Shown here one piece after another: positions 1 to 11,432 of a DNA stretch of 64,000 nt. Each line of letters begins with the position of its first letter. The stretch's first letter is position 1. A program made the translations under genes and the position numbers. Where the stretch lies: contig JACVTC010000122.1 in NCBI GenBank assembly GCA_016946835.1, forward strand, positions 1 through 64,000. The letters run 5' to 3'. Under the pieces are notes generated by a model. It had not been told where the DNA came from. It was given only the letters and a program-made list of their open reading frames with translations, and made no database searches. Source of the stretch: Neocallimastix lanati (nom. inval.). Its lineage: Eukaryota > Neocallimastigomycota > Neocallimastigomycetes > Neocallimastigales > Neocallimastigaceae.

Positions 1-55
1 TTTCTTTTTTTATATATTTATATATATATATATTTTTTTAAATTTTTTTAATTAG
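1..55 (+). other. 3' end of an intron in the pectate lyase gene
   Basis: Almost pure T/A sequence ending in ATTAG at 51-55, after which a coding frame opens at once with the CBM1 module. This looks like the polypyrimidine-rich end and AG acceptor of an intron whose donor lies left of the window. The first exon, expected to carry the secretion signal, is therefore outside the window. Confidence 0.6.
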
Positions 56-1198
56 TTCTACTTGGAATGGTGTAACTTGTTGTTCTTCTGGCTATGCTTG
101 TAAACCCATGAATCAATGGTATTCTCAATGTGTTCCTTCAAATGAAGTTTCTCCTTCTTCCAATGCTAATAATTCAAATGTGAATAATTCAAATGTGAAT
201 AATTCAAATGTGAATAACGCTAGCAATAATAATAAAGCTCCTACCAATAATGCTTCTATTCCTCAAAATAATTATGCTCCAAATGTTCAATATACTACAT
301 CTAACGCTTCTGCTTCTTCAGGAGTCATTGGTTATGCTTCAATGAATGGTGGTACTAATGGTGGTAGTGTGGTGGTCAAACTATTACTGTTTCAAATCAA
401 TCTCAATTAGAAACTGCTCTTAAAGGAAATAATGCTAAGATCATTAAAGTTAATGGTATTATTAAACTTAATGCTGATGTTACTGTCAATTCTAACACTT
501 CTCTTATTGGTGCTAATAAGAATTCAGGTATTACCGGTGCTGGTCTCAAGATTAAGAATGCTAAAAATATCATTATTCAAAATCTTAAATTCAGTTATTG
601 TTTAGGTTCTAATAAAGATTGTATTAATGCTCAAAAATCTACAAATATTTGGGTTGACCATTGTGAATTCTTCAATGATAGAAATCATGGTAAAGATTAT
701 TATGATGGTTTAATTGATTTCACTCATGCTTCCGATTACATTACTATTTCTTGGAATTATGTTCATGATCATTACAAGGCTTCTTTAATTGGTCATAGTG
801 ATAGTAATGCTGGTGAAGATACTGGTAAATTACATATTACCTATCATCATAATTACTTCAAGAATGTTGGTTCTCGTCTTCCATCTCTTCGTTTTGGTAC
901 TGGTCATGTCTTTAATAATGTTTATGAAAATATAGAAGCTTCCTCAGTTAATATTCGTATGGGAGCTAAAGCTTTAGTAGAAGGTAACGTTTTCCGTAAT
1001 GCTAACAAACCAATTTCCACTAATCTTGATTCTAAACAAGAAGGATCGGTTATTCAACGTAATAATGACTTCGGATCCACAGCCAATAGCAATTCTATTA
1101 CTCGAATTGATGGACTTACTTCAGTTCCATATCAATATTCAGCTGAAAATGTTAATAATGTTTACAATTCTGTTGTTAAAAGTGCTGGTCCACAATAA
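56..1198 (+). CDS. Secreted pectate lyase (PL1) with N-terminal CBM1; 5' partial, apparent frameshift
   Basis: Pectate lyase cleaves de-esterified polygalacturonate by beta-elimination; in gut fungi it is secreted to digest plant walls. From base 57 the frame reads a fungal cellulose-binding CBM1 module (TWNGVTCC, then NQWYSQC), next a low-complexity linker with three NNSNV repeats, then a right-handed beta-helix PL1 domain from about 371. Visible PL1 landmarks are WVDHCEF, the DGLIDFTHASDYITISWN strand with LIGHSD, and the RLPSLRFGTGH segment that carries the catalytic arginine in the family. The CBM1/linker frame runs 57-410, but PL1 reads from 371 to the TAA at 1196-1198 in another frame. 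The switch lies in a GGT-rich stretch at 361-376, where two extra bases (GT) appear. No intron of plausible size fits there, so this is either a real disabling indel or an assembly error. Confident of the family, unsure whether the gene is functional. Confidence 0.85.
164..216 (+). repeat. 15-bp coding repeat in the CBM1-PL1 linker
   Basis: Three near-perfect copies of a 15-bp unit (AATTCAAATGTGAAT) encode NNSNV repeats in the flexible linker between the binding and catalytic modules. Such linkers keep the two domains apart in secreted fungal hydrolases. The copy number may vary between alleles. Confidence 0.75.
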
Positions 1199-1879
1199 GC
1201 AATAGACTATTATAGAATTAAATTATTATTATTATATAGATAAAAATATTAATTCACTATAATGATATTTTTATAATTTTTTTTTAAAAAAAATATTTTC
1301 TTTTTTCTAAATATATTATTGATAAAATTATTTTATTTTTTTATTTTATTTCAAAAGTTAAATGTATATAATAATTTATGGATTATTATTTTTTTATTAT
1401 TATGTAAAAATTTAAAATGATGTATTATACTATAAATACTGTATTGTGAAATAAAAAAAAATAAAATTTATTTTAAAAAAATAATCTTTGTACCTTTTGT
1501 TTATTAGATTAATATTCTATAAAAATAAATATTAAATAATGATATTTATTAATAATAATTATCATTTAACTGTATAGAACTTATTAATAGAGCTCTATAA
1601 ATAATAATAAAAAAATACTTTTTACTTATGTATTTTAAAAATTATGAATTCTAGCAATTAAAAATTTCTATAAAAATATTATAAATTTATTGGAAAATAC
1701 ATTAATCTTAAACACTATAATGAAATATTTCAAAGATTTAAATATTGGTTTTGATTTTAATTTATAAAAATTTTTTGTTAGGAAAAAAAAATAATAAAAT
1801 AATTATTTCCGTAATTTTTGATTTTTAAATTGAATGATGAATAGTTTAAGAAATACTTATTGATTAGTAATTTTTATTA
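1199..1879. other. AT-rich intergenic DNA
   Basis: 3' flank of the pectate lyase followed by A/T-rich sequence without a credible reading frame. AATAAA-like hexamers near 1450-1465 could serve polyadenylation, but nothing distinguishes them from background. Confidence 0.5.
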
Positions 1880-3830
1880 ATTTTAAATAACCCTTCAGCT
1901 GAAGAAATTGTTAAATTTGAAGTTCCTCTAGTACTTTTAGTCGAATTTAAAACCTTTGAAGAATTAAAAGAACGGATAGCCTTGACTAGTGTTTTTATTA
2001 AAAAATACAAACACATAAAGAAAATTGACTATAGCAACGAAACTACACAAGAACTTTCGGTTAATAAAGTTAGAAATGGTAAATTATTATAAATTTAACA
2101 ATGATTCTGATAATGAAAAATATTGTCACATTTACCATAGACACGGACACACTACCGATGAATCTTTTTTAAATCCTAGAAGAAAAAAAAAAAAGATAAA
2201 AGAATTAATAAAAATCCTTCAAATGGAAACATCAGACACCAAGAAAGAAGCAACACCATCAAGAAACAATTCAAAAAACAAAAATTATCCTTCCAATAAT
2301 ATAGAAGGAATTAAAAATACTACTGATTTAGAAGATTCTGCTGAACTTAGCGTAGATGAAATTTTCATTGGATTTTCAGGAAATATTAATGTTAACGCTG
2401 TTTTCAACAATATACCTATATTTAATCAAAAGAAAGAACCAACAAAATGGATTATTGACAGCGGTACCTCATTAAATTTAACAAAAAAAGAAAAGGACCC
2501 AGATGACACCAAAATTGTCAACAATAAATTTATCACCTATCCTGAAGGAAAATCTGACAAAATTGTAAAAGTACGAACATATAATGGCGCTATTAAAAAT
2601 TTCGATTTCACACTCTCAAAAGTCCACTACGCACCAAACATCAAAAATAATTTAATTTTAACACATTATCTTGTCAGAAATAATTTTACCATTATTATCG
2701 ATTTTGAAGAATATTTAAATAACGATAGACTTCAATTATTCAAAAACAATAAACCAGTTGCGAAAATTTATGCAGACAAAGAAAATCTCTTCTCATTATA
2801 CACTACTCCCTTTAAAATATATAAATCTTTAAATATTGATATTAGCAATTTCGATAATGATCTTTGGCATGCACGTTTAGGTCACTTCAACAATAATAAA
2901 GATATTGAAAAATTTTTTTTAAATCGCACGTATATCCATAACAAAAAGGACTGCACTCAATGTAAAATCAGCAAAATGAGAAGAAAACCATTTTATGCAA
3001 TTGAAAACAGTACCACACAACCACTACAACTTGTACACTCCGATGTAGTTGGTAAATTAAAACATCCTATAACGATTTCAATTACTACGTAACTTTTATG
3101 GATGACTATAGTAGAAAATGCTGGATTTACCTTTTAAAAAATAAATCTGATGTTTATAACGCATTTATTAAATTTCACAAATTAATGAATAATACTACTG
3201 AATTTTCAATTAAAACTTTAAAAACCGACAACGGAACCGAATACACAAATGAAAATTTCAACAAGTATCTTTCCGAAAATGGTATAAAATTAATTCATAC
3301 AACTCCTGACTATCCACAATAAAATGGTCGTTCAGAACGAATTAATCAAATTCATAATAATTGTGCAACCACGCTACTTAATTCTGCCAAATTACCTCTT
3401 AATTTTTGGGATTCTGCTATTCAATGTGTATGTCGTTTATATAACCCTAATCCTCATCAAGATAATAATTCAAAAATCCCAGATGAAGTTTTCTTCAACA
3501 AACCTATTGATATTTCACACCTACGTGTTTTTGGTTTCAGAGAATATTTCTATAATAATCATAAAAAGAATAAATTTAAAAATAATTCTAAACCTGGAAT
3601 TTTTCTTGGTTATGCTTCGGACTTTACTGGTTAGCGTATTTTAGATTTATCTTCTAACTGTATTGTATCAGCTAGAGACGTTTATTTCTTGGAAAATATT
3701 CCAAGAATTATTAATACTACCTTTCTATCAGAATAATATATTAATTCTATTTTTCCTTCGAATTATTCAATTGAGGGGGAAAAAGGCAGTTATGACCAAT
3801 TAAATAATTCATTGATTTAAATGAAAAAGA
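1880..3830 (+). mobile_element. COP-1: broken Ty1/copia retrotransposon fragment
   Basis: Parts in copia order: a gag tail (from about 1.88 kb), a degenerate zinc-knuckle-like stretch near 2.1-2.2 kb, a protease-like DSGTS motif near 2.45 kb, the GAG-pre-integrase segment (LWHARLGH, then CTQC) near 2.87-2.97 kb, and integrase core motifs (HSDVVG, MDDYSRKCWIYLLK, TDNGTEY) around 3.0-3.4 kb. An integrase tail ending in GIFLGYASDF follows near 3.6 kb. No reverse transcriptase or LTR is recognisable, so the copy is a 3'-truncated fossil with about five breaks. The order protease-integrase is known for copia and not for gypsy, which fixes the family. Confidence 0.8.
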
Positions 3831-4159
3831 AAATACAAATAATAATGAACAATTCAGTATAGTATTGTTTTAGTTAGATTCGGAGAAATTACACATAATT
3901 AAGTAAATATATTATTTCTTATTTATATAGTTAGTTATATTTAAGAGATTATTGTAGTCAAATATGAAGTAAGAGCTGGGAAATCGAACCAGAATAAAAA
4001 TAATTAACTTACTTAACATACTACATTATTAGTTAATGATAGTAAATATTTATATTTATAATAAACATTTTTATTTCATAAAGATAAGGCCAATAGAAAA
4101 CAAATTATAATAGTAACAGTAATTAGTACGACCAGTATAGTGTTTTGGTAGTGTAATGA
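3831..4159. other. AT-rich spacer
   Basis: No coding frame. A B-box-like string on the minus strand near 3985-3996 lacks the rest of a tRNA. Possibly decayed 3' sequence of COP-1. Confidence 0.4.
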
Positions 4160-4449
4160 ATCCGTCAATTAAAACAGATTATAACAATAAAAAACACTTT
4201 ACAATTTAAACAAAAAAGTAAATTCTTTTATTATTAAATTCCTTTTACTAATTATAAATTTCTTTTATGTTATTAACTGTAAAATAGTTAATAACTAATA
4301 CATCGATTTAATTAAGAAAAATTACATGTATTTATATTTTTTCTTATTACATTATTAATATATGATGTTATTTAATAATATATATAAAACTATTTATTTA
4401 TAAACAAAAGATTTTTTAATTAATAATTTTTATTATTTATTAATTTACT
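4160..4449 (-). repeat. Degenerate LTR relic related to GYP-7 (first of two)
   Basis: Resembles the start of the GYP-7 LTR: an AAACAGATTATAACAATAA-like beginning, then an ACATCGATT word followed by an A/T stretch with a TATTTATA word. Strongly diverged and inferred by eye only; it reads in the same orientation as the GYP-7 LTR. Confidence 0.35.
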
Positions 4450-5139
4450 GTAAAAGAAAATACTAAAATAGATTACAATAACAAAAGAATACAATAAAAT
4501 TTTATTTAAAAAAAATATTTTTTATTAAAAATATATTTTATTAATATTTAATAGTTGTTTGTTAAAAATAACAATTACATCGAGAAAAAATGTGAAAAGT
4601 ATCTTCTATTTATACTTTTCCTAAATACATTGATAATATATTATTTTATTTAAATTACATATATTTTAATATAAAACTATCCTAATGAATTTTATTAAAT
4701 AATAAATTTATAAACTATAGCTAAATTTAGAAAAATATAATTATTAATTAAACTAAATACTAAATAATTAAAATTAAGTACATTTATTATCTATTTATTA
4801 TTTTAATATTATAAGTAAAGTCTTTATTTATTTTCGATTTAAAAACAATGTTAAAAGAGTCATGATTAAATTTTGAAACTTAATTTTCACAAAATAAATT
4901 AATTTATTTTGTTTTAAACTTTAATTCATTTAAATTATTTTACAACAATAATTTTCTCAGAATTAAATTTTAAAAAATTTATTACATTAAAAATTTATCT
5001 TGTGGCTTAAAGAATATAATTCAAAAATTTAGTTCATATGATTTATTTACTTTGCTTATTATTTTATAAATCAAAGAATAATTTACATTTTTGAATTACA
5101 CAAGAAAAATTTTTAATTTAAAATGTGATTGGGATAATC
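4450..5139 (-). repeat. Diverged solo-LTR relic of the GYP-7 family
   Basis: Shares ordered landmarks with the GYP-7 LTR: AATAGATTACAATAACA near the start, the 11-mer ATAACAATTAC at 4568-4578, CTATTTATA at 4606-4614 (a TATAAATAG box on the minus strand), and near the end CACAAGA..AATTTTTAATTTA followed by GATTGGG. The spacing between the 11-mer and the TATA box is close to that in GYP-7. This is an old relative whose promoter words are still readable. Confidence 0.55.
5099..5139. repeat. Left arm of a long inverted repeat split by GYP-1
   Basis: This sequence ending GTGATTGGGATAATCACATC is repeated in inverted orientation at about 11118-11160. With GYP-1 and one copy of its target duplication removed, the two arms (over 40 bp) would flank a spacer of about 30 bp and form a foldback. 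The arm sequence overlaps the GYP-7-type LTR relic, so an inverted LTR duplication is a likely source. Confidence 0.7.
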
Positions 5140-5144
5140 ACATC

Positions 5145-5618
5145 TGAAAAGAAATTATTATAAATGATATAAAAATATATATATATTAATAATATATGAA
5201 AATAATTATTTTAAGAATAATTGTAATAATTTAAAATACTAAATTATATAATTTATTAAATTAAAAATATATTAATAATATGTGAAAATATTTATTTTAA
5301 GAAAAATAAATGTAATTTAAGTAATAAATTAACTAAAAGAGAAATTAAAACTAAAAATAGTTAAAAAATTTACTTCTAAAAATATATGAGAAAAAGTATA
5401 AAAGAAAATAAATTTAACATAAAAAAAGGACAGTTCTTTAACTCGTTAAAAAAAGAAAAATAATATTAATAAAATAAATAAAATTAATCTTATAAATAAA
5501 TATTATTTATTTATTTATAATTGAGTGTTATTAACTTCATATAACTTTAAGTTTAAGTTACAAGTTCATATTTTAATAGTAATATTCAAAATATTCTATA
5601 ATATTAAATCTTTTAACA
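5145..5618 (+). repeat. 5' LTR of GYP-1
   Basis: Begins TGAAAAG and ends TTTTAACA; matches 10603-11077 almost base for base. Contains a TATAAAAG box at 5397-5404 that could position element transcription. Confidence 0.93.
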
Positions 5619-5620
5619 AT

Positions 5621-5636
5621 TGGTGGAGAGTCGGTC
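5621..5636 (+). other. Putative primer-binding site of GYP-1
   Basis: TGGTGGAGAGTCGGTC starts two bases after the LTR. TGG pairs with the CCA end of a tRNA, and a near-identical site sits at the same offset in GYP-2. The priming tRNA is not identified. Confidence 0.6.
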
Positions 5637-5705
5637 TTTCCCGCCCCCTGGTAGTTACTTTAAAAACTCAACTTTAAGAAAATTTTCTCCTTACATTACT
5701 GTCAA

Positions 5706-6565
5706 ATGGGTGATAAGAATGATAAAACTACAACTGATTTCATCACGGCCTGCAAGTTTGTTAAAAACATTACACCTTTAAATAAAAATACTAAATACTT
5801 TTCCAAATGGAAGAATGCCGTTACCGCTGCTATTGAATCCTTTCAACTAACGGAGAAAGAACAGAAATTAATCGTTATTAAAGCCGTAGATAAAGAATAT
5901 TTCTCTTATTGTTTATCTACCCTAAATAAATTTAAAAAGAAATCTGTAGAAGATTTTATTAATCATATTAAAAACCATTATGGGTTTGATAATCTCTAAG
6001 TAAGCTTGAATCTATTAAAATAGGAAATAAATCAATCAAAGAGTATAATGAAGAATTTAGTGATCTTTTAGACGAAATTGATGATAATATGAAGCCTACT
6101 GAACAAAGACTCCTCTTTTATTATATTAAAGGCTTAGAAGGAAGAAGAATCCACGAATACTTAATAATGAAACGTCTCTCAAAATTAGAAGAAGCTATAG
6201 AATACACTGAAAAGACTTATAAAGAATTTTCTCGTTACGATGCCCAATATGTTATAAAAGGAAACTCATCTTCTAAGGTCTTCTATAACTACTCTTCAAA
6301 ACAGCATAAACAAAATAATTACACGAATAAGAAAAATGGATATAATATCAGACCCCAATATCAAATTAAAAATGTTGAAAATAAACAAAAAACTGACTTG
6401 TATTCTTCCGATATAGAAAAATTAACAAAAGACTTTGCTAACATGAAACTCCATGTTTGCCATCGTTGCAATCAAATTGGTCATTACTCCCGTTTTTGCA
6501 CAAATGAAATTGCAGAAGAAAATAAAAATATTTTATCGAAATATACGGAAAATCATTTAAATTAA
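5706..6565 (+). pseudogene. GYP-1 gag region
   Basis: Encodes the structural protein of the element. It begins with ATG at 5706 (MGDKNDKT), is homologous along its length to GYP-2 gag (shared ELTEKE-type segment and GFDN), and ends with a zinc knuckle CHRCNQIGHYSRFC that binds element RNA. The region has about one break. The terminal codons TTA-AAT-TAA overlap the recoding signal annotated separately. Confidence 0.85.
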
Positions 6566-6608
6566 GCAAGGGAAGTTCTCAATCTTCCCTAAAATTTAAT
6601 AAAATTGA
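6556..6608 (+). promoter_or_regulatory. -1 frameshift signal of GYP-1: slippery heptamer plus pseudoknot-prone hairpin
   Basis: T-TTA-AAT (6556-6562) lies in the gag frame directly before the gag stop. Seven bases later a perfect 6-bp stem GGGAAG (6570-6575)/CTTCCC (6584-6589) closes an 8-base loop. Loop bases TCAAT can pair with ATTGA at 6604-6608 across 14 bases, forming an H-type pseudoknot. The pol frame is -1 to gag and is open across the overlap. The same layout occurs in GYP-2. Confidence 0.75.
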
Positions 6609-9600
6609 AGATCAAAATAATAAGGATGATTCGTCTTTTGATATCTCTTCAGGTAATGACTATGAAAATCATTTATTTATTAAAAGAAAATTATCTGAAG
6701 ACTCTAGTCTAGAAGAATCTTCTGACGAGGAAGAAACCCTACACGATAGAATAAAAAGAAAAGTATCGATGAATTCAACTGATGGACTTCACAATTCTAG
6801 TCAAGACAATACAAAAGATCTTGATACTAATCAGAATACTCCTTCTATCCCAAAGAAGAAACGTGGAAGGAAACCTATATTAAAGTATCCAACTATTATC
6901 GATCCCTCTATTATTGAAAATGAAAATATTACAGCTGCCAAGAAGTCTATTAGAAAAGAAAAAGATAAACGCAGACTGCAAGAAGATGTTCAATACGATT
7001 TAGAAGAAGAAATCATCCCTAAAAAAGAAAAAAATAAATTCTCAGATCTCTTAAGAACAACTCTTATGCTCAAGGATCGTAAAGAATACAATCTATTTGA
7101 CGCATTAAATGATGCAAATGCTAATATTTCATTTGCACAGTTATTTACAGTTAGTCCTACATTACGAAGACTCTGTATCAAAGGTTTAAAGTTAAATCCT
7201 AATGATATTCGAGAAATAAATAAAATTGAAAATTTCCACATCAATGAAGATATAGCAACATTATCTAATTCTATTTCGAATGAAATCAATAATAAATTTT
7301 CACATTCAAATAATAATAATGAATTACCAAATCACATAAATTCAATAAATAGTTCTCACATTAGTTCTGTTATAGCCAAAGTCGACGATCTGGACGTAAA
7401 GGTACTTATCGACACTGGCTCAGATGTTAATGTGATAAATCAATCTTTTTATAATAAAATATCTAATAAATACAAAATTACAAATACAAATAATGTTTAT
7501 TTTAAATTAGCCAGTAATACTATTATCTCTTCAAATAAAACTGTAATTTTAATTATTAAATTTAACAATATAAAAATTCGCGCCTCGTTCTGGATTCTTG
7601 AAGACAACGATCCCTGCTATGATATTATCCTGGGAAGGCAGGCTCAGAGAAATTATAACCTCTATTTGGGTCCAGACGATAATCTATTTGTTAAGAAAAA
7701 CAATACATATCCCTGTATTGCCAGAACTATTAATTCACCTTCCCCCAATAGGAAAACTTTAAAGATATCTCTAATTGATAATATAAATCATAATTTAATG
7801 TGTATTTTAACAAATGATACTCCAGAAAATTTTAATAATATAAATATAAGTGGTGAATCTGAAAATAAAAATTAGAATCTCTCTTGAATTCATATAAAGA
7901 TGTATTAGTAAATTCTATTGATAATGTTAAAGTGGCAGATGCTGAACCACACACAATCAATCTTACAAATCCTAAACCGATTAAACTACGACCATATAAA
8001 GTTTCACTAGAACAATCAAAAGCCCTCAAGGAAGAAATTCGGAAACTTTTGAAGCATGGACTTATTGCTCCTTCTCAATCGCCTTGGGCTTTCCCAGTGC
8101 TACTTGTCAAGAAGAAAAATGGTAAATGGAGAATGTGCGTGGATTATAGACGGTTAAATGATGTCACAATTAAAGACGCATACGCTTTACCATTTATAGA
8201 TGAACTTCTAGAATCTGTTCATGGTGCAACTGTATTTTATGCAATAGATCTTTTCAGTGGCTATCATTAAATTCCCATGAACGAAAAAGACATTGAAAAG
8301 ACAGCTTTCACCACCAAGTATGGAAACTACAACTTTCTAGTTATGCCTTTTGGGCTAACAAATGCTCCCGCCTCATTTCAAAGGGAGATGAATAGAATTC
8401 TTATGCCTCTTATCGGTGTTTGTATCTTTGTTTATATGGACGATATTCTGGTCTACTCCCCCAATATGGATCAACATCTGAAGGATCTTGAAAAAGTTTT
8501 CTCTATCCTCCGTAAATATAAATTTTCAATTAATCTAGAAAAATGTCATTTTTACCAAGAATCAGTGGAAGTATTAGGTCATGTTCTTTCAAAAGATGGT
8601 ATTAAACCTATGCCAGATAAAGTCCTCGCCATCTCCTCTTAGCAAACCCCTCAAAACGTTACTCAACTACAATCCTTTCTTGGACTTGTTGGTTACTACC
8701 GTAAGTTTATTCCAGACTTTGCTGAAATCTCTAATATCTTATATAAACTTACTAGCCCAAAATCTGTCTTCTTATGGACCGATAAACATACTGAAGCTTT
8801 TAATGTTTTAAAAAAAGCCTTGTGTAAAAATCCTATACTTTATTACTCTGATCCTTCCCTTCCTTTTATTATAAGAACTGATGCTTCCTCTTATGCTGTT
8901 GGTGCCGTATTACTACAAGTTGATGGATTTACTAATAAAGAACATCCTATATATTACTGCAGTAGATGCTTGAAAAAAGCCGAATTAAATTACTCCGTTA
9001 CAGAGAAAGAAGGTATTGGTGTTATCTTTGCACTAAAGAAGTTTCGCTCCTATATTGCCGCTTCTCGATTTAATGTCACTCTTTTTACTGATCATAAACC
9101 CCTTGTAGGATATTTTAAGAAAAGTATTCCCATGTCTGACCGCCATATCCGTTGGATTTCTCTCTTTAATGAATTCAAAGTGGATATTCTTTATGAAAAA
9201 GGTAAGAATAATGTCTTTGCTGACACTCTATCACGTCTTCCTACTTATAATGTTTGTTCTATTCAAAGAATTCTTAAAAATGACAGTATTATCGCTGATG
9301 CTTTCCCTACTCGCTTAGTTGATTTTGTTAAGAAAAATTATTTTCTTTTAGATGGAACTCTTTTTTATAAAAATAAAAATGGTAAACTTCTTAAGGTGAT
9401 TGAAGATGATCATCTTAAAGCTGAACTTGTAAAGAAAGCTCATCTTGTCGGCCATGAAGGAATTGCTAAAACCCTAGCTAGATTACAAGAAGCTTATTAA
9501 TGGCCAGGTATGAGAAATGATGTTGAAGAAACAGTCAAAACATGTCTAAACTGCCAATGTTATAGACCTTCCCCAGTTCCAAAGAACACTTCTAACACCG

Positions 9601-10457
9601 TCTCCAAAATAGAAAGACCCTTTGCAAGAGTTGGTCTTGATATCATTGGTCCCTTACCAACTACCGAAAGAGGATATAAATTTATCATTGTTTTAGTTGA
9701 CTATTTCACAAGATGGGTAAAAGCTGTTCCTTTAAAAAATATAGAAGCTACCGATGTTATAATGTTCCTTCGAGACGTCTTTTCAAGACATGGCTTACCA
9801 GAAGTAATCATAACCGATAATGGAAGACAATTTATAGCAGATATTACCAAAATGATGATCGATTTATATGGTTCCTGGATTCGCTTTATTTCTCCAAGAC
9901 ATCCAGAAGCTAACGGATTAGCCGAAAACAGGAATAAAGAAATTGAGAAAATATTGAGACACCTTTGCTCAAAACAGGAGGACTGGGATCTTTATATGCC
10001 AGCTACCCTTTGGGCTCTTAGGACCACTAAATCAAGTATTACAGGGTTTAGTAGCTTTGAACTCCTGTATGGAAGAAAAGATCTGTGGCCTTTGAGTGTT
10101 GTTCTCCCTGATATCAAAAAAGAAGAGGATGAGTCAGAAGAAGAGTATAACCTTAGACGCTTTGTTCGGCATCAAAAATGGGTGAAGAAAGCTATTAACA
10201 ATATACAATATGCACATTCCTATTGGCTACAAAGAGCTAAGTCCAAAGAAGGAATGTTACACAAATATAAACCTGGCGAATTGGTTTTAATTAGATATAT
10301 AGGTAGAAGAAAACTCGACCCTTACTTCATCGGCCCTTTTAGAGTTTTAAAAGCATCCAAATATAACACTCTTGTTCAAGAAACTTTAGATACAAAAAAA
10401 CAATTGGAAAGAAATATCCACGTTAAAGACGTAAAACCATTTTATACAAAAATGTAA
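6560..10457 (+). pseudogene. GYP-1 pol region (protease, RT, RNase H, integrase)
   Basis: Parts visible: a basic/acidic leader, aspartic protease LIDTGSDVNVI near 7.4 kb, reverse transcriptase with [26 protein letters not shown] and a YMDD box near 8.1-8.5 kb, RNase H IIRTDASSYAVGAVLLQ near 8.9 kb, the integrase zinc finger H..H..CLNCQC near 9.4-9.55 kb, and an integrase core with TDNGRQF and HPEANG near 9.8-9.9 kb. It ends with a GPF-type tail near 10.3 kb. No chromodomain is seen. The region is broken, with about four breaks. Confidence 0.88.
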
Positions 10458-10602
10458 AAAAAAAAAAAAAAAAAAAAAAATAAAAAAAAAATTTTTACAA
10501 ATACATTTTCAAAAATTTCACTATTTTTATTTCTAAAAGTTTTATATCACTTATAACAATCTCGACTTTTATCATCTAACGATGTCTTAAGGAAGGAGGT
10601 AT

Positions 10603-11077
10603 TGAAAAGAAATTATTATAAATGATATAAAAATATATATATATTAATAATATATGAAAATAATTATTTTAAGAATAATTGTAATAATTTAAAATACTAA
10701 ATTATATAATTTATTAAATTAAAAATATATTAATAATATGTGAAAATATTTATTTTAAGAAAAATAAATGTAATTTAAGTAATAAATTAACTAAAAGAGA
10801 AATTAAAACTAAAAATAGTTAAAAAATTTACTTCTAAAAATATATGAGAAAAAGTATAAAAGAAAATAAATTTAACATAAAAAAAGGACAGTTCTTTAAC
10901 TCGTTAAAAAAAGAAAAATAATATTAATAAAATAAATAAAATTAATCTTATAAATAAATATTATTTATTTATTTATAATTGAGTGTTATGAACTTCATAT
11001 AAACTTTAAGTTTAAGTTACAAGTTCATATTTTAATAGTAATATTCAAAATATTCTATAATATTAAATCTTTTAACA
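10603..11077 (+). repeat. 3' LTR of GYP-1
   Basis: Preceded by the purine tract AAGGAAGGAGGT and followed by the ACATC target duplication. Differs from the 5' LTR by about one substitution and one single-base indel by my reading. Confidence 0.93.
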
Positions 11078-11117
11078 ACATCTTTAAAAAATTAATTTTA
11101 GTTTTAGTTAAATGTAA

Positions 11118-11160
11118 AGATGTGATTATCCCAATCACATTTTAAATTAAAAATTTTTCT
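11118..11160. repeat. Right arm of the inverted repeat at the GYP-1 insertion site
   Basis: Reverse complement of the GYP-1 left flank (ends about 5099), including GATGTGATTATCCCAATCAC. It lies about 35 bases right of the GYP-1 target duplication, so GYP-1 landed near the loop of a pre-existing foldback. Confidence 0.7.
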
Positions 11161-11209
11161 AAAATTAATTTTTTAAACTCTTTATTTTATTTATTATTTT
11201 AATACTTAT

Positions 11210-11432
11210 TGATAAAGAATTATTATAAAATTATATAAATTTTATGAAAATGTAAACAAACAAAATGTATACCAAATGTATGAAATGAAATTAATGTAGT
11301 TTAATAATGTATTTAAAGTTTATTTTAAATTATTTTATATTAATTAATTTATATTATTTTTATATATTACTATTTATAAATATTGTATTATTATATTATT
11401 CTCACATAATATTAATATAACATATTATATTA
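11210..11432 (+). repeat. GYP-2 5' LTR, left segment
   Basis: Matches the first ~220 bases of the intact 3' LTR at 37819. It continues after SOLO-3 at 12122-12163 and after GYP-4 at 32000. Confidence 0.9.

Larger units (their letters stand above)
5145..11077 (+). mobile_element. GYP-1: Ty3/gypsy LTR retrotransposon
   Basis: A complete-length gypsy element with 474/475-bp LTRs, a primer site two bases after the 5' LTR, gag, then pol in the order protease-RT-RNase H-integrase, and a purine tract at 10589-10600 just before the 3' LTR. The 5-bp target duplication ACATC is present at 5140-5144 and 11078-11082. I see only about two differences between the LTRs, so insertion is recent, yet the coding region is broken (about five breaks). 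Gag and pol are close to those of GYP-2 and both share the same primer site type and the same gag/pol recoding signal. Confidence 0.93.

Noticed and set aside
3985-3996. B-box-like GGTTCGATTTCC on the minus strand suggesting a tRNA
   Set aside because: No A-box at a suitable distance and no acceptor or anticodon arm can be drawn.
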